In this document: positions 11,194 through 22,875 of the stretch, one piece after another
Position numbering within the stretch: position 1 is the first letter of the stretch
How the letters are laid out: the number at the start of each line of letters is the position of its first letter
NCBI GenBank assembly: GCA_032718475.1
Contig: JAUCBJ010006999.1
Location: 1-64,000, forward strand
DNA from: Nemertoderma westbladi
Lineage: Eukaryota > Xenacoelomorpha > Nemertodermatida > Nemertodermatidae
DNA length: 64,000 nt
Reading direction: 5' to 3'
The notes under the pieces: model-generated
Told to the model about the DNA's origin: nothing
Seen by the model: only the letters and a program-made list of their open reading frames with translations
Databases searched by the model: none
Program-made: the position numbers and the translations under genes

Positions 11194-12366
11194 CGTGGGA
11201 CCATGGAGCCCATTTTGGCACTTAGAAGGATAATTGAAGAGTTATCAAAAAAGAAAGACAGTTCAAGACTGTTATCTTTGTTGACTTCTTCAAGGCCTTT
11301 GGTTCAATCTCTCGCTCACATATGTACAGCATACTTTCATTATATGAGATTCCTGATGAAATTATTGCAGCAATCAGATCAGTATACGATGGTTCGACAA
11401 CATTTGTGTCTACTGTTGACGGTGACACAGAACCATTTGAAGTGTTATGGGGCGTCCTCCAGGGAGACACACTTGCACCATTCTTGTTCATAATTGATGT
11501 TGACTATGTTCTACGCATGTCCTTAGATCATCATAATGATGATGGGGTGATGATAACTCTACCTACTGGCTCCAGAAGTCGAGGAAATCCTGCCACTTCG
11601 CTGATGACTTAGGAGTACTCTCAGAACCACTAGAGGGAGCCCAACTGCTCCTCAGCTCATTAGAACATGCTGCTTCTAGAAAGACCAAAATTTTGACAGT
11701 TAACTTTGAAAGTCCTCAGCAAGTCTCTGATCGGATGAGCATAAGCTCAAAAGATGGTATGCTTGAGCATGTGGATGACTTCTGTTACCTGGGATCATGG
11801 AACCGGAAGTCAGGTGAGGACCTTCGAATACGTAAGGAAAAGGCATGGGCAGCCTTGAATAGGCTTTCCAGGATTTGGAAGTCACCGAGAATTGATCGGA
11901 AACTTAAGGTCCGGTTATTTAGAGCAGCAGTAGTTCCAGTACTCTTCTACGGGAGTCCATGCTGTGCTCTAACTGCTGAGGACACCAAATCTCTGGATGG
12001 CACATTCACAAGAATGCTACGCCGGGTTAATTGTGTCAAGTACAATGCACACATCTCCAACCAGACACTGCATAACATTGGAGGTGTCTCATTGGTACCC
12101 CCAAGCTTGACACTAGAAGAAAATCGCCTCCGCTTTGCAGGACATTGCTTTCGCCGTGAGGACCAGCCAGTGCATAATCTTGTACTTTGGCAGCCTCATG
12201 GAGTGAATATGCATGGTGGACAGCCCATAACTTTCTTGAGACGCATCTTAAAGGACACTGGCCTTGAAGATGCGGATGATCTAGCAAATGTCATGGGTGA
12301 TAGCGAGTTGTGGTGGTGCAATTTTGTCGATAAGCCGGCACAGCATTCTTAAAAATGCAGCTGCAA
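11194..12366 (+). pseudogene. RTE-like LINE, 3' part (rest of RT and C-terminus)
   Basis: It continues the RT split at 7,560: RGTMEPILALRRIIEEL, then VDFFKAF (damaged), GVLQGDTLAPFLFI, a damaged ADD region with a deletion near 11,600, and an open C-terminal frame 11,693-12,352 (LFRAAVVPVLFYGSP, RLRFAGHCFRREDQP). The copy lacks the terminal TAG tail seen elsewhere and ends at about 12,366. It is non-functional because of several frameshifts and the nested insertion. Confidence 0.82.
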
Positions 12367-13971
12367 CACATTTGTCTGGAATAGCCAAGGTGGGAATTCG
12401 TAGAGTGTTCAGACCTAATTATATTGAATTATTATAGGATTACTGTATTTGCAATTAGTCTGTTGGTGAATACCAGTAGGCTAATAGGACTGACTCTTTG
12501 TGATATGCTTTCGCTTTCTTGATGAAATATAAATCTTTTGTCTACCAGAGGCTTCCTAAAGACAGAAAACAAACCCCCAACAATTTGTATGTGGTGTTGC
12601 CAAATTTATTAATACAGGTTATAATTAAATTGTTTTTTTACTGCAGGGAATGTGAACATTCCCTTAGAATGCAAAATTGACTTCCAGAATGTTGACTTCA
12701 GAAATATTATCACCTAATTAATACCTCATACTGTATGTCAGAAAACCAACCTAATGATGCTCTGCTTTAGTAACTTTGTTTAAAGCTTTCTGTAATAAAA
12801 CTTATAAAGGAAAGGTGTAGCAAAAATAATAAACATTACATAATTGAATTAACAAAAATTCGGCTTATCACCATGACATTAAATGTACTAAAAAGTCCAT
12901 CTAGTAGACAAGTGCTGTTTCCAGTTATAGAAGTCTGGTCTAGGCCTATACAATACAATACACATTGGCTGATCAGGGTTCTGGATATTTCGTCACACTT
13001 TCATTTCGACACAGGTCACTTTGACACAGAATTTATGTAACGAAGTGTAAAATCATACAAGGATGGAGACATTACATGATATGAAATAAAAAAATACAAA
13101 CTAAATTTGTAATTTTATTATTAAGGAATGCTGTATTAAATACTCAAAATATTAAGGAAACCTACTAGGAAAAGTAGCTCATTTCCATCTTCGTTCCTCA
13201 GAACTTCTTGATTAACAAAAAGAGTGAGCTAGCCATATTTAATCCCCAGTTTAGGTTTCACCCAAACTTTTACCCATTTTTGAATGAATAAATATCACAT
13301 TATTTTACTGTAGGTTTTACGTTTTCACTACCAAACCCAAGGCAAAATTTTAAAATATGACATAAAGTAACACTACCATAAAACAAATTTGAAATAATTG
13401 TAATGTGTCGAAAACTCATTAATGAGAAAAATACATGTGGAGATTATATTTAACCGTCAACTTGCGCTATTATTCTGACAACACAAAGTACTATAGTACA
13501 GATCCACAGTGATTAGGTAAACGTTGTGAATCCTCACCTAAACTTCTTTGCAGTAGTGGATCGCATTAATCATAAAATCTCGACAGCCAATGCCATTTCT
13601 GAAAATCAGCTACATAAATATGAAAAAATTTAACTGGTATAAAAATGTTGTGATTGGATTACATAACGTAGGAAAATTCAACTCTCAATTCAGATGTACC
13701 TCGATCATTGTCTCAGGCAGGGGGGGGGGGGGACTTTCACTTTCGACGCAATCAAAATTAATCCCGCTCCAGTTGAAAATCGACGCAAATAATAGCTGAT
13801 TTCTAAAAGAAATTAATGCAATTAATGTAATTAATGAAATCTAGTGCATTTTGTTTAATTTTTTTATTAGAATTGCTTGCCACTGTAAACTGCTCCTTTC
13901 CCGTTCAAATCTCGTTCGGTAAATTTGTATTTTTGCACACATTTATTTCGATTTCACTAAAAATAGCTGAG
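12367..13971. other. AT-rich non-coding stretch
   Basis: No coding frame, RNA gene or clear element is recognised. A 13-base G run lies at 13,720-13,732. Short open frames at 13,590-14,028 have no recognisable motif. Confidence 0.5.
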
Positions 13972-14110
13972 CCAATAGCGTGCGTACAAGAAATAGAACT
14001 GATTAGCTGGGCCAATGATATGTGTTAAATAATTTATTGGGCCAATGCGAGCTCATGGAATGTTGTGGAAGGTTCTAGTGCGATTCCATGCCTCGGATTT
14101 ACTATATAAG
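13972..14110 (+). promoter_or_regulatory. Heat-shock-type promoter block (three CCAAT boxes, HSE, TATA)
   Basis: Three CCAAT boxes lie at 13,972, 14,012 and 14,042. They are followed by four consecutive 5-bp heat-shock units at 14,057-14,076 (GGAAT, GTTGT, GGAAG, GTTCT; three match nGAAn/nTTCn fully and one has a single mismatch), a further TTC at about 14,084, and TATATAAG at 14,103-14,110. A start would be expected near 14,135. This arrangement is typical of animal heat-shock promoters. No long ORF follows; a solo LTR lies about 330 bases downstream. Confidence 0.6.
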
Positions 14111-14441
14111 GTGCCGTTTGCCCTTTGGTTATCACTAATTGTTTAACTACTTGTATTCTAACTCACTTATTCTACTAATCGTCTTATTAGTTAGAAACTT
14201 GTTTGTTATTTTGTAAAACTTTGGTAATTTGTTTAAAATGTTTGATTACGTTAAAAATATACTGAAAACTCAGACCATGTAGCTTTTAGCGTATCCATTT
14301 TGAGACAACCGATGTTAGAAGAATGGCCGCCTAAATCTTTAGGCCACAGCAACGCAAGGGGGAGGAATGCCCACAACGCATAAGGGACCCACACCATTCG
14401 TCCGCGCCCACCTAGACCATGATTCGACAGATTGAAAGTAC

Positions 14442-15015
14442 TGTGAGCGGATTCAATTCCGCCTCACCAACCCCCATAAAGTTGGGAAACGGCGCCTTTA
14501 AGCAATATTGGGAAGTACGAGGTTGATTACCAATCAACCTCGTATCACCCCAATAAACGGGGACGACAAACCCCCAAAGGGCCGCACACAAAGGAGGTCA
14601 GAGGTTAAACCTCCGGGAGAGGGAAAGTGACAGTAGAAAGGGGGGAAACACTCCCACAGATGTGGGAGGCAGGAATTAGGTTACTGGCCAATGGGGAGCC
14701 AGAGTAGCGCATCCGCTGAGTAATAGGGCCAACGTAGTGTAGTATATTACCGGTTGGTATTCCAATTCCCATTCAGTTTACTCAGTCGTTTACTCAGTCA
14801 GTTAGGGCAGGACGGTAACACTTTATTACCGTCGCCGCCGTCACCAACCCATCATATATTCTGTATTGCATATATCTATCAACTGTGCTACCTGTTTACT
14901 CAACTTTATACATATTATACTCATTAATAATATCGGAATGATAACAAACTCTTTCACTCACGGCGGGGACGCATACGTAAACCAAAACCGGTCGGGATCC
15001 TCTGATCCCGTCACA
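14442..15015 (+). mobile_element. Solo LTR related to the element at 47.6-54.6 kb
   Basis: The 574-bp unit starts TGTGAG and ends GTCACA, and is flanked by a perfect 5-bp duplication AGTAC (14,437-14,441 and 15,016-15,020). Its internal phrases (CCCATAAAGTT, AAGCAATATTGGGA, GGCGGGGACGC, GGGATCC...GATCCCGTCACA) match the 538-bp LTRs at 47,594 and 54,014 in the same order, with many differences, so it is a related subfamily. It probably arose by LTR-LTR recombination. Confidence 0.88.
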
Positions 15016-15479
15016 AGTACCCATGCCCGAGGTAAGACTTTGTTCGATGCCTTTGCCCACCATAAGACTGTAGATCAGGGCGAAGTGTAACGACGTCTTG
15101 GGACGCCGCAAAATTTACGAGTAAAATATCTCATATTCAGACAGAAACCGCATGGTCAACCTGCTTCACTTACAGGTGCGAGTTGGTGCTGTTTGCTAGT
15201 ACGCGCGAGTACACTAGGTGCAAATAGCACACTATAATTTGGTGACTTTACCGTACTATTCAGTAGTAGTTTGTGTACTTTGGTATCTATTATTAGACCC
15301 GTCCTGTGCTGGGATTTCACGGTAGATATTGCACAACCCTTGCTGGATTCTACAGTTATTACCCCAGCCATGTTATAGAATGAGAAGTTATGAAAAGTTG
15401 TTTCATCCATTTGTCTGGTTTTGCAATAATTAAGTTTACTTGTATTCCAACTTGAAACAATAAGCAGTTAGTCATTTGA
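15016..15479. other. Non-coding stretch downstream of solo LTR
   Basis: A GTAAGA donor-like site follows GAG at 15,031. Otherwise no coding motif is recognised. Confidence 0.3.
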
Positions 15480-16440
15480 TGAATCTATGTTTGTTATTAG
15501 TGAACTCTGTAAGACTTGTGACATTATAATGTTACAGGAAACCATGTTTACCAAGGAATTATCGTTTTTAAACAGAAGGCATCCAGCATCCAGATTTCGT
15601 AGCTGGGGCTCCAGTCCAGTGGGATTATTCAAATGGTTTATTAATAGGGACACCTTATGGAGGCCTATTAACGGCGGGGTACCTCAGTTGGTTGAGCACC
15701 GTGCTGCAAACTATTTGGTTGTAGGTTCAGCCCCGCCCGGGTCCGCTAAGCCTTTCATCCACTGGGGTCGATAAAATGAGTACCAGTTAAATTACTGGGA
15801 GCAAATCTTGGGATAGGAGTAGCGCCCACCCCACTTTCGGGTAGCAGCTATCGAAAAAGGAGAATTTGGGTCGCATACGTCCTCGACCGACTGTTAGATG
15901 GAGGCCTGGCCTTTCTGTATAGAAAATCGATTGCCCGCCGTATTTGTAGTCAAAGACTATTTGGTGACATTAGAGTATTGGATGCCACGGTTAGTCTTAA
16001 CGGCGGACAGAATATATTTTTATTAAATAATTATTTACCTTTTGAATGTTCATAAAATAGTGATTTATTTTCCGTGTGATGGGGTAGGATTAAATCGATA
16101 GTACACAATGATAACTACAATTATATAATTATGATGGGGGATTTTAACGCAAATCCAAATAAATTATTTTTTAACGAAGTTAGGGACTTGCCGGAGTCTC
16201 GTAACTTAATAATTTATCATATTGTCCTTTTCCCTGACAATTCCTTCACCCATGAGTGAGTCTCACTTACGTAACTACTGTACCTCCTGGTTAGACCACG
16301 TTATCTGCTCGAAGGTCATACATGATATTGTTGATGGTATTCCAGTAAATTATGACATTACGTTTAGAGATCATTTACCGGTAACTGTTTACTCTATCAA
16401 TTCCTGCTCAGTTATTCAGTGTTGGTGAGGGGGGGTTGGA
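15480..16440 (+). pseudogene. LINE endonuclease relic split by a SINE
   Basis: CDIIMLQETMF (about 15,520) is the start of an APE-type endonuclease. A YGGL codon run then breaks at the SINE and resumes after it as GGLAFLYRKSI (15,901). MMGDFNANP (about 16,130) and SWLDHVICSK, followed by FRDHLPVTVY (to about 16,400), are the later endonuclease motifs. Several frameshifts and stops show decay. No RT follows on this strand. Confidence 0.68.
15667..15897 (+). mobile_element. tRNA-derived SINE
   Basis: It is flanked by a 10-bp duplication ATGGAGGCCT (15,657-15,666 and 15,898-15,907). Its head carries a tRNA-like Pol III A box (TACCTCAGTTGG) and a B-box-like AGGTTCAGCCCC about 45 bases later. The body has GTCGATAAAATGAGTACCAG, a phrase I recall from many invertebrate tRNA SINEs. 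Removing it restores the endonuclease reading around GGL. Confidence 0.78.
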
Positions 16441-16745
16441 TAACATTGAAAGAAATTTACATTTACATTTTGTGTTTAAAAGTGAAACTAATGTGCCACA
16501 TTACCGGATGTAACGAACATAGAGAGGTTACTTTTAAATATAGAGATAATTTTATTCCATTAATGAAGTAAATACAGTTAGACGGTAGCACAATAGCCAA
16601 TAGTACAAGTACATTATCTGATATAAGTAGGCCTCTACCTACAGCTCTACAGGTAATTTATAACATATGTATCTCCCCAAAAACAAGTTATATTAAATTA
16701 AATCTAAACTAACAGATCAGTCCACATACAATGTGTTGGAAAAAT

Positions 16746-17632
16746 CTACTTATTCCACATTTGTAAACATTGAAAATCGTTAACGTAAGACATCGCAGCA
16801 CAAACGCTGTTACTATTAAGTATAGAATTCACAGTGCCATAGTCTACGGAATTGTGGTGCGTTCTGAGTGTTGACGTGAACGTGCATTCGCACAAAACAT
16901 GTGCTTCGGTATGAGGGTTACCACACTTACATAGGCGGCGATCGTATGGTACACGATTCCACCGACCAACCTCAACACTCAGGTTAGTAGATAATAATCG
17001 AAAGCGAGTCCATGAATTGCGGCGTGACTCTACAATACGTTGTATTGGGTGAGTGTAAATCAAAGGTGTTGTGAGGGTGGTAGGGTTGAAAGACCTGTAT
17101 ATACTGTACCTTGTGGAGGCATTGGTAGCAATTGTGGAGCGGATTTCTGCCCATTTGCTAACAACGGGATCATCCGCTCGATTCAACAGCTTACAAATGG
17201 CCTTCCCCATAGGTGTCCTAGCCTCGCAAACCAAATTAATTGCAAAAACGGCTGGTTTGTGCAAATCCTTGCGTTTCATTATTCTAAGTAAAAGGTTACG
17301 TTGGCCACTAGTAAATAAAGCTACTGGTTCTGACTGTCCTGATTCAATATATAACAGATCTCTACAGATATTATCACGCACAACTAATGCGGCGCAGAGT
17401 AGGTTATTGTAGTGCACTGCGGCTTGGGGTGCTGAATTACCAACCCAAGTATACACTGATTTCTAAGTATAAAAGGCCCGAGTAAATAGGCCGAGTAAAG
17501 CATGCGAACTAGATAAAGATAAATGAAATGATCCCGTAAGGATAAATCAAATTTCTGACTTTTTTGAAGCAAATATTTAAGTTGTACTTGTGGGTAGTTA
17601 AAGAAGTCAAATGTGGCAATCCCAATTCCCAC
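16746..17632 (-). pseudogene. LINE C-terminal region with zinc-knuckle tail
   Basis: The open frame 17,456-16,746 encodes a LINE C-terminus: SRRNSWTRFRLLSTNL, then VGRWNRVPYDRRLCKCGNP and TEAHVLCEC, a C-x-C...H-x3-C-x-C cluster found after the RT in several LINE clades. A stop near 17,465 separates it from upstream in-frame residues (to 17,632). The RT itself is absent, so this is a 5'-truncated copy. Confidence 0.65.
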
Positions 17633-17814
17633 GAATCAAATTTATAATCAGAAAACAGCTTCTCCTCATGTAGCCCCACCCCACCAGATGCTGTATCAAT
17701 AAAGTGCTGAAAAGGTAAAAAACTTTCCGATTGATTCCAAGAAACGTTCTGCCAGAACGTTGTACTTTACTATGAGTGATGTAAAAAGGCCTAAATATGA
17801 TACCCTACTCCATA
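17633..17814. other. Non-coding spacer
   Basis: No coding or repeat signal is recognised apart from a short inverted motif GTTCTGCCAGAAC near 17,747. Confidence 0.3.
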
Positions 17815-17933
17815 GCGAATAAATCTTCTACCGCCCTGGTAGCTCAGTGGTCTTAGGACACACACTCGGCTGATGATAACCAGAAGTTTGAAACCTAGGT
17901 ACCGGGTTCGAGCTAACATATATATTTATTCGC
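17815..17933 (+). repeat. tRNA-like (class II-like) sequence framed by an inverted repeat
   Basis: GCGAATAAAT (17,815-17,824) and ATTTATTCGC (17,924-17,933) are perfect inverted repeats. Between them lies a tRNA-like stretch with an A box (TAGCTCAGTGG) and a B box (GGGTTCGAGC). The spacing between boxes is long, as in Ser/Leu tRNAs. Acceptor-stem pairing is not convincing, so it is a SINE head or tRNA pseudogene rather than a working tRNA. Confidence 0.5.
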
Positions 17934-18080
17934 CATCACCCACCCCACAACAATTCATTTATAAGAAATCCTCCTGTAGCTTTTTGTGTCTGATATTTCC
18001 CTATTTCTGCTCTTCATTAAGGGAATCAGCAAAGTCGTGCTGACATTCAAATGATGCAAAGACATTCAGGAAATATTCCC

Positions 18081-19946
18081 TTAACCCTTTCCGGCCGACT
18101 GTATATTTTTGTATACACTGAATTTATTTCACTACGGATTGCATAATTTTAACTAATTATAGTTGGTTTCATCCAATTGTGGCACTATCACACTTCCTTT
18201 ATTTAGAAATTACCGATTCTGATTGGATAATTGTAGTAGAAGGCTTCAATGAACGATTTTAGATGCCGTGTTTTCAGGTATTGACATGATGACTACCTGG
18301 TATAGGAAAGATGGTTATTTAAACGCTTTGGCAAAGCGATATTGAGAATTTTGATTGGGTATTCCAAAGATGGATTGTCCAATGAGATAATAATACTTCC
18401 AGGATAAACTTTACAGTACATGTAGGATGGTAGTGTTATTGATAAATCACTGTATACATTTGTCTACGTTAGGTTTATAAAGTTGGGGAGTAGAAGTGGT
18501 GCAGCCCCTGTTGTGGAGTAGATTTGGTGCAGCACCGTTGGGGAGTAGATATGATTCAGCCACCGTTTGGGTGATGTGGTGCATCCACCATTGGGGTGTA
18601 GGCCTAGATGTGGTGCAGCCACCATAGGGGAGTCGATGTTGACCATTGGGGTGTAGATGTGGCGCAGCCACCATGGGGAGTAGATGTTGACCATAGGGTA
18701 GTAGAGGTGATGCAGCCACCATTGTGGATAAATGTGGTGCAGTCACCATTGTGGAGTAGATGTGGCGTAGAACCATAGGGGAGTAGATGTTGACCATTGT
18801 GCCTTGGGAGTAGAAGTGATGCAGCCACTATTGGGGAGTAGATGTGGCGCAGTCACTATTGGGCCTTGGGAGTAGATGTAATGCAGCCACAATGGGGAGT
18901 AGATGTGGCGCAGTCACCATTGGGGAGTAAATCTAGCACACCCACCATTAGGGAGTAGATGTGATGCAGCCACTATTTGGGAGTAGATGTGGCGCAGTCA
19001 CCATTGGGCCTTGGGAGTAGATCTGATGCAGCCACTAATGGGGAGTAGATGTGTCGCAGTCACCATTGGGGAGTAAATCTGGCGCACCCACCATTGATAA
19101 GTAGATGTGGTGCAGCCACCATTGGTGAGTAGATGCTGACCATTGATGAGTAGATGTGGTGCAGCCACCATAGTGGAGTAGATGCTGACCATTGATGAGT
19201 AGATGTGGTGTAGCGACCAATGGAGTAAATGTTGACCATTGGGGAGTAGATGTGGTGTAGCCACCATATGGAGTAGATGTTTACCATTGGGCCTTGGGAG
19301 TAGATGTGATCCAGCCACCATTGGGGAGTAGATGTGGTGCAGCCACCGTTGGGGAGTAGATGTTGTACACCCACAGTATACAGGCAGGGCAGATAGACAT
19401 ACAAACAATTGAAAAAAGTCAGTCAATACTGTTTTTTTCAAACTTGAACAAAACTGACAGAAAAAAACCTTCACTGTATAATTCTTCATTTTAAGTTTTT
19501 TGTCGCACTGTGTTGGTTTTAAACAACGTGTGTTGTGAAAACACACAAAATTATAAAATTTTGGCATTTTGGCAAATTTCACAGTATTGACAGCTTTTTA
19601 TTACCAAAAAACATAATTTAAATTTTTATAATTAAAATTGCCTGCTCGTTGCATGCTTTGTTTATTCTACATATATATATATATATATAGAGAGAGAGAA
19701 TATACTTACTATACGATTTATGTATGTAAGTACTTACAATCTAGAGTTCGTATACAAAAGTATACATTGGGAACATGTTTCATATACCTAACGTATACTT
19801 TTGTATACAATAAAAAAAACAACATTGGAAATAATTTTTTGAAAATTTTTTCATCGAAAATTATTATTTGGTGTATAATTAACCCATTAACAAGACCAAC
19901 CAATTTTTTTTCCTAAATTAAATTAATTCAGGCCGGAAAGGGTTAA
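18081..19946. mobile_element. Non-autonomous piggyBac-like element
   Basis: Perfect 12-bp terminal inverted repeats CCCTTTCCGGCC (18,085-18,096) and GGCCGGAAAGGG (19,931-19,942) are flanked on both sides by TTAA (18,081-18,084 and 19,943-19,946), the piggyBac hallmark. Subterminal GTATA(C)-rich palindromes occur near 18,101-18,117 and 19,751-19,809. No transposase frame is present; the interior is a minisatellite. Mobilisation would need a transposase supplied in trans. Confidence 0.85.
18480..19375. repeat. Minisatellite inside the piggyBac-like element
   Basis: Units of about 35-45 bases combine GGGGAGTAGATGT with GGTGCAGCCACCAT or TTGACCATT. GGTG-CAG-CCACC is itself a small hairpin. Roughly two dozen degenerate units are present. 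Open frames on the minus strand here are by-products of the repeat. Confidence 0.85.
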
Positions 19947-20054
19947 ACATCATTTGATTATGGAGTGTTGATAAGAAGTAAAATATGTTGTAGGATCCAT
20001 GTTGTAGGTGCTCTGCGCTTAGATTTTGACTTTCCACCGTCTTTTGTTTATGTT

Positions 20055-21973
20055 TAAAATTGGAGAGATACGCCTATTCCTACTATCGGAAGAGACGGTA
20101 ACAATACCTGCAATATCCTACTGTAAAGTTTGTAAATCAAATCATAAATCCGACCTTCTCACCAAAACAGTAAACCCCAAGTAAGCGAATATATTGCAGT
20201 ATCGATCTCTTTTAACCGGTGAGGCAGAAAACAGTCTACGAGCAGACAAACTTCGATAAAACAAAATCCCGCGCAGCGAATCCTAAAATCAGGCTGACTC
20301 ACTGACGGACTAAGGGGCTCGTATACTTTGCCGCGGTGTGATTTATATGGTTGGGCAAAGGGACGCTAGCTAGGTGTAGAGCAGATTTGGAGATGGCTAA
20401 CTAGCGAGCAAAGTGCAGTAAGGACGAAAGTTAATTTTATATATTTCGAGGTGTAAATAAATTTTAACGCGCGTGTGTTAATTCTGAACGGTCAAAGCAG
20501 TTTTGCTCCTTCACATATATAATTACTGGGTACGGTGTGCATTTTACGAATATTCTAATTTTATAACTTGTAGGTCCAATACTCACGAATGATAAGGTTC
20601 CTTCCCCTCTTGCGTATTTCCAGGACTCAAATTCAGGCATAAGGTTAATACTACGCCCAGAATTCGGCAATTTTAGGTACCAGGTCCCTGATACTAAGAA
20701 GAGATGTGTTAGTTTACTACTGTAGGCGTACGGGTACTAATAGCTATCCTGGCTCCTATCTAGAATTTTAGTCACCCAGGTAGTCCGGGTAACTTCCTAT
20801 TAGGGCGTTGGCGGGGACACGGTAGATGTTAGTATATCCCTGATAGCCTCAATTTATTTGCGCCTAGCGTAAACTGCCCTACCGCCTGAACGGTACAATC
20901 CCAATTCAGGTGAAAACACAGCAACCCCCCTAGCCTACAAGTTCTGATGTAATAGACACGGTCGTACTGCAAATAGTCGCACACACACCTGTACTTAGCA
21001 AGAGTTAAGCGTACAGTTTGCTGCACCCTAACCAATGTGTATGCCTTGTACCGGTGTGCCTACGTCCTATCTGCGTACTAGTATCTGCTCTCTCTCCCTC
21101 CCCCCCCGTAGGAATATGAAGGTCTACTGCGGTTTTCCCTGAATCAAGACAGTACAGTCCCTATGATGTAAATTTTAGGCTTGCAGCGTGTCACTACGTC
21201 TACCTTTGATCTTTTGGTCTTACACTTAGGTAGCAAGGATCGAACGCTGTCTAACCTTTCAGGCGATGGGCGAATAACTAGATGGTATTGCGGGTTGTCT
21301 CTCGTCTACATTCCCGTGATGTTCCCGTTCATTGCTGCGGCCCGATCTCTAGCCGGCCATCCTGTCCCTGAGTTTGTTCACCGTAGTGAAACCATAGTAA
21401 AACAGATAGAAAAGGGCTGAGATGTGACTGGTATTTCTGACTTTATTACAAAACATATAATAACTATTATACAATAAACAATGTAATCTGAAATAAGACA
21501 GAAAGTTAAGGTAGATTAGATTGAATGATAGATAACTAATGAACGAAATCGCACCTTTATATACTAAATTTGTGCTGCAATCAATCGAGAAAATTCTCGA
21601 TTGTTCTATGGGTTCTAACAAGGTTTTAAAGATAGCTTATTGGTCCAGCTAATATATAACTTGCACGACATTGGTTACAATCAAATAACTACAGCCTTAT
21701 TGGTACAGACAAATGCAATTAATTTGTAGCGGTTAATTTAAATGAGTTGAAATTCTGCACAAAAAATAATTCGCACTTACTAGGATTCGAACTCGATACC
21801 TACTACACATATAATTTCCAACGCTCTACCAACTGAGCTACTGAACCACTTGACCGATAGATGCATAATAGATAGAACCAATACTAATGAGAACTCAAAG
21901 CAATCTTTACAAAGTTAATTCGAATAAAATAAAATTTTGAAAATCCACGGCATTTAGGGAATATAATTCTATA
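20055..21973 (-). repeat. 3' LTR of the giant BEL/Pao-type element
   Basis: It is identical to 34,960-36,878 except for the base at 21,935. The boundary is set by the end of identity and by the flanking ATGTT. The sequence immediately inside (minus strand, 21,990 down to 21,974) is only weakly purine-rich, so the polypurine tract is not obvious. Small ORFs within (68-90 codons) occur identically in both LTRs and have no recognisable product. Confidence 0.92.
21772..21847 (-). promoter_or_regulatory. tRNA-like block with Pol III A and B boxes inside the LTR
   Basis: On the minus strand TAGCTCAGTTGG fits the A-box consensus and AGTTCGAATCC the B box with one mismatch, at tRNA-like spacing. The D stem (GCTC/GAGC) forms, but the acceptor and T stems do not pair, so this is a tRNA relic or SINE head, not a working tRNA. 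Confidence 0.6.
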
Positions 21974-22875
21974 CCGCTCCATGAAAACAGGATATTATCG
22001 TGCATAAAATATACGGTTTTCACCAATAATCAATCAAACTATAGAATACTTAGGGCGTACTTACATATTTACAATTAAGTTTCAAACAATACTTCCTTTC
22101 TACGTAATGATTCGATACAAAAATAATTACAAATTCAAACTTTACGTATTTAAGGCTTTACTAAGTAAGTACAATATAAATCTAAATTAAATTCACCAAT
22201 ATAAATCTATTGCATCTCAAATATTGCATAAATTCAAACAATTACAAATACAAATAAATGAAAACAATAAGAAAGGCTCGCGAGTCTTCCATCTACTATT
22301 GTATCTCAAATACTGCATAAATTCAAGTAATTACAAATACTTTCGTACCTAAATGTAGATTGCATAAGTTTGGAATAATTACAAATATGAGTCTTTCTGA
22401 GCACAAAATTTTCTGTCTATAAAACTTTCTCTTTTACACTGTAAATACAAATACTGCTTATAAAATATAAATTGCATAATATTCGGAACAATATAAATTG
22501 CATAAGTTCGAAATAATCACGTAAATATAAAATATAAATTCTTACTAAATATAAATCTTACTAACTATAAGTCTTTACTTAAATATAAATATAAACTGCA
22601 TAAGTTTAGAATAATATAAACCTTTGCATCTCAAATATGAAACATAAGTCTTTCAAATATAAGTTCCTTCTAAATATAAACTTTCTAAATTTCATAAATT
22701 CGGAACAATACAAATTGCATAAGTTTGGAATAAGCACAAATATAAAATATAAATTTTTACTAAATATGAGTCCCTTTCAGAATACAAAACTTTCTAAATA
22801 TAAAACATATAATTCAAATAAATCACAAATCATAAGAAAGGCTCACGAGTCTTCCGTCCACCCTTGCCCTCCCTT
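21974..22875 (-). other. AT-rich 3' untranslated region of the giant element
   Basis: The stretch between ORF2 and the 3' LTR consists of degenerate repeats of words like AAATATAAAT, TTGCATAAGTT and GGAATAATCACAAAT. Two copies of the 20-bp palindromic-core motif lie here (22,271-22,290 and 22,836-22,855). Confidence 0.7.

Noticed and set aside
15668-16006. TTAACGGCGG present on both sides of the SINE as a possible target duplication
   Set aside because: ATGGAGGCCT at 15,657 and 15,898 fits better: it bounds the tRNA-like head directly and restores the endonuclease reading, whereas the outer pair would include endonuclease codons in the SINE.
18447-19582. Several minus-strand ORFs of 60-190 codons
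   Set aside because: They are translations of the minisatellite inside the piggyBac-like element; repeated words, no domain.
20464-21621. Small ORFs of 68-90 codons, repeated identically at 35,369-36,526
   Set aside because: They lie within the two LTRs, have no motif, and are identical because the LTRs are.
21772-21847. Functional tRNA gene in the LTR
   Set aside because: A and B boxes are good but acceptor and T stems do not pair.
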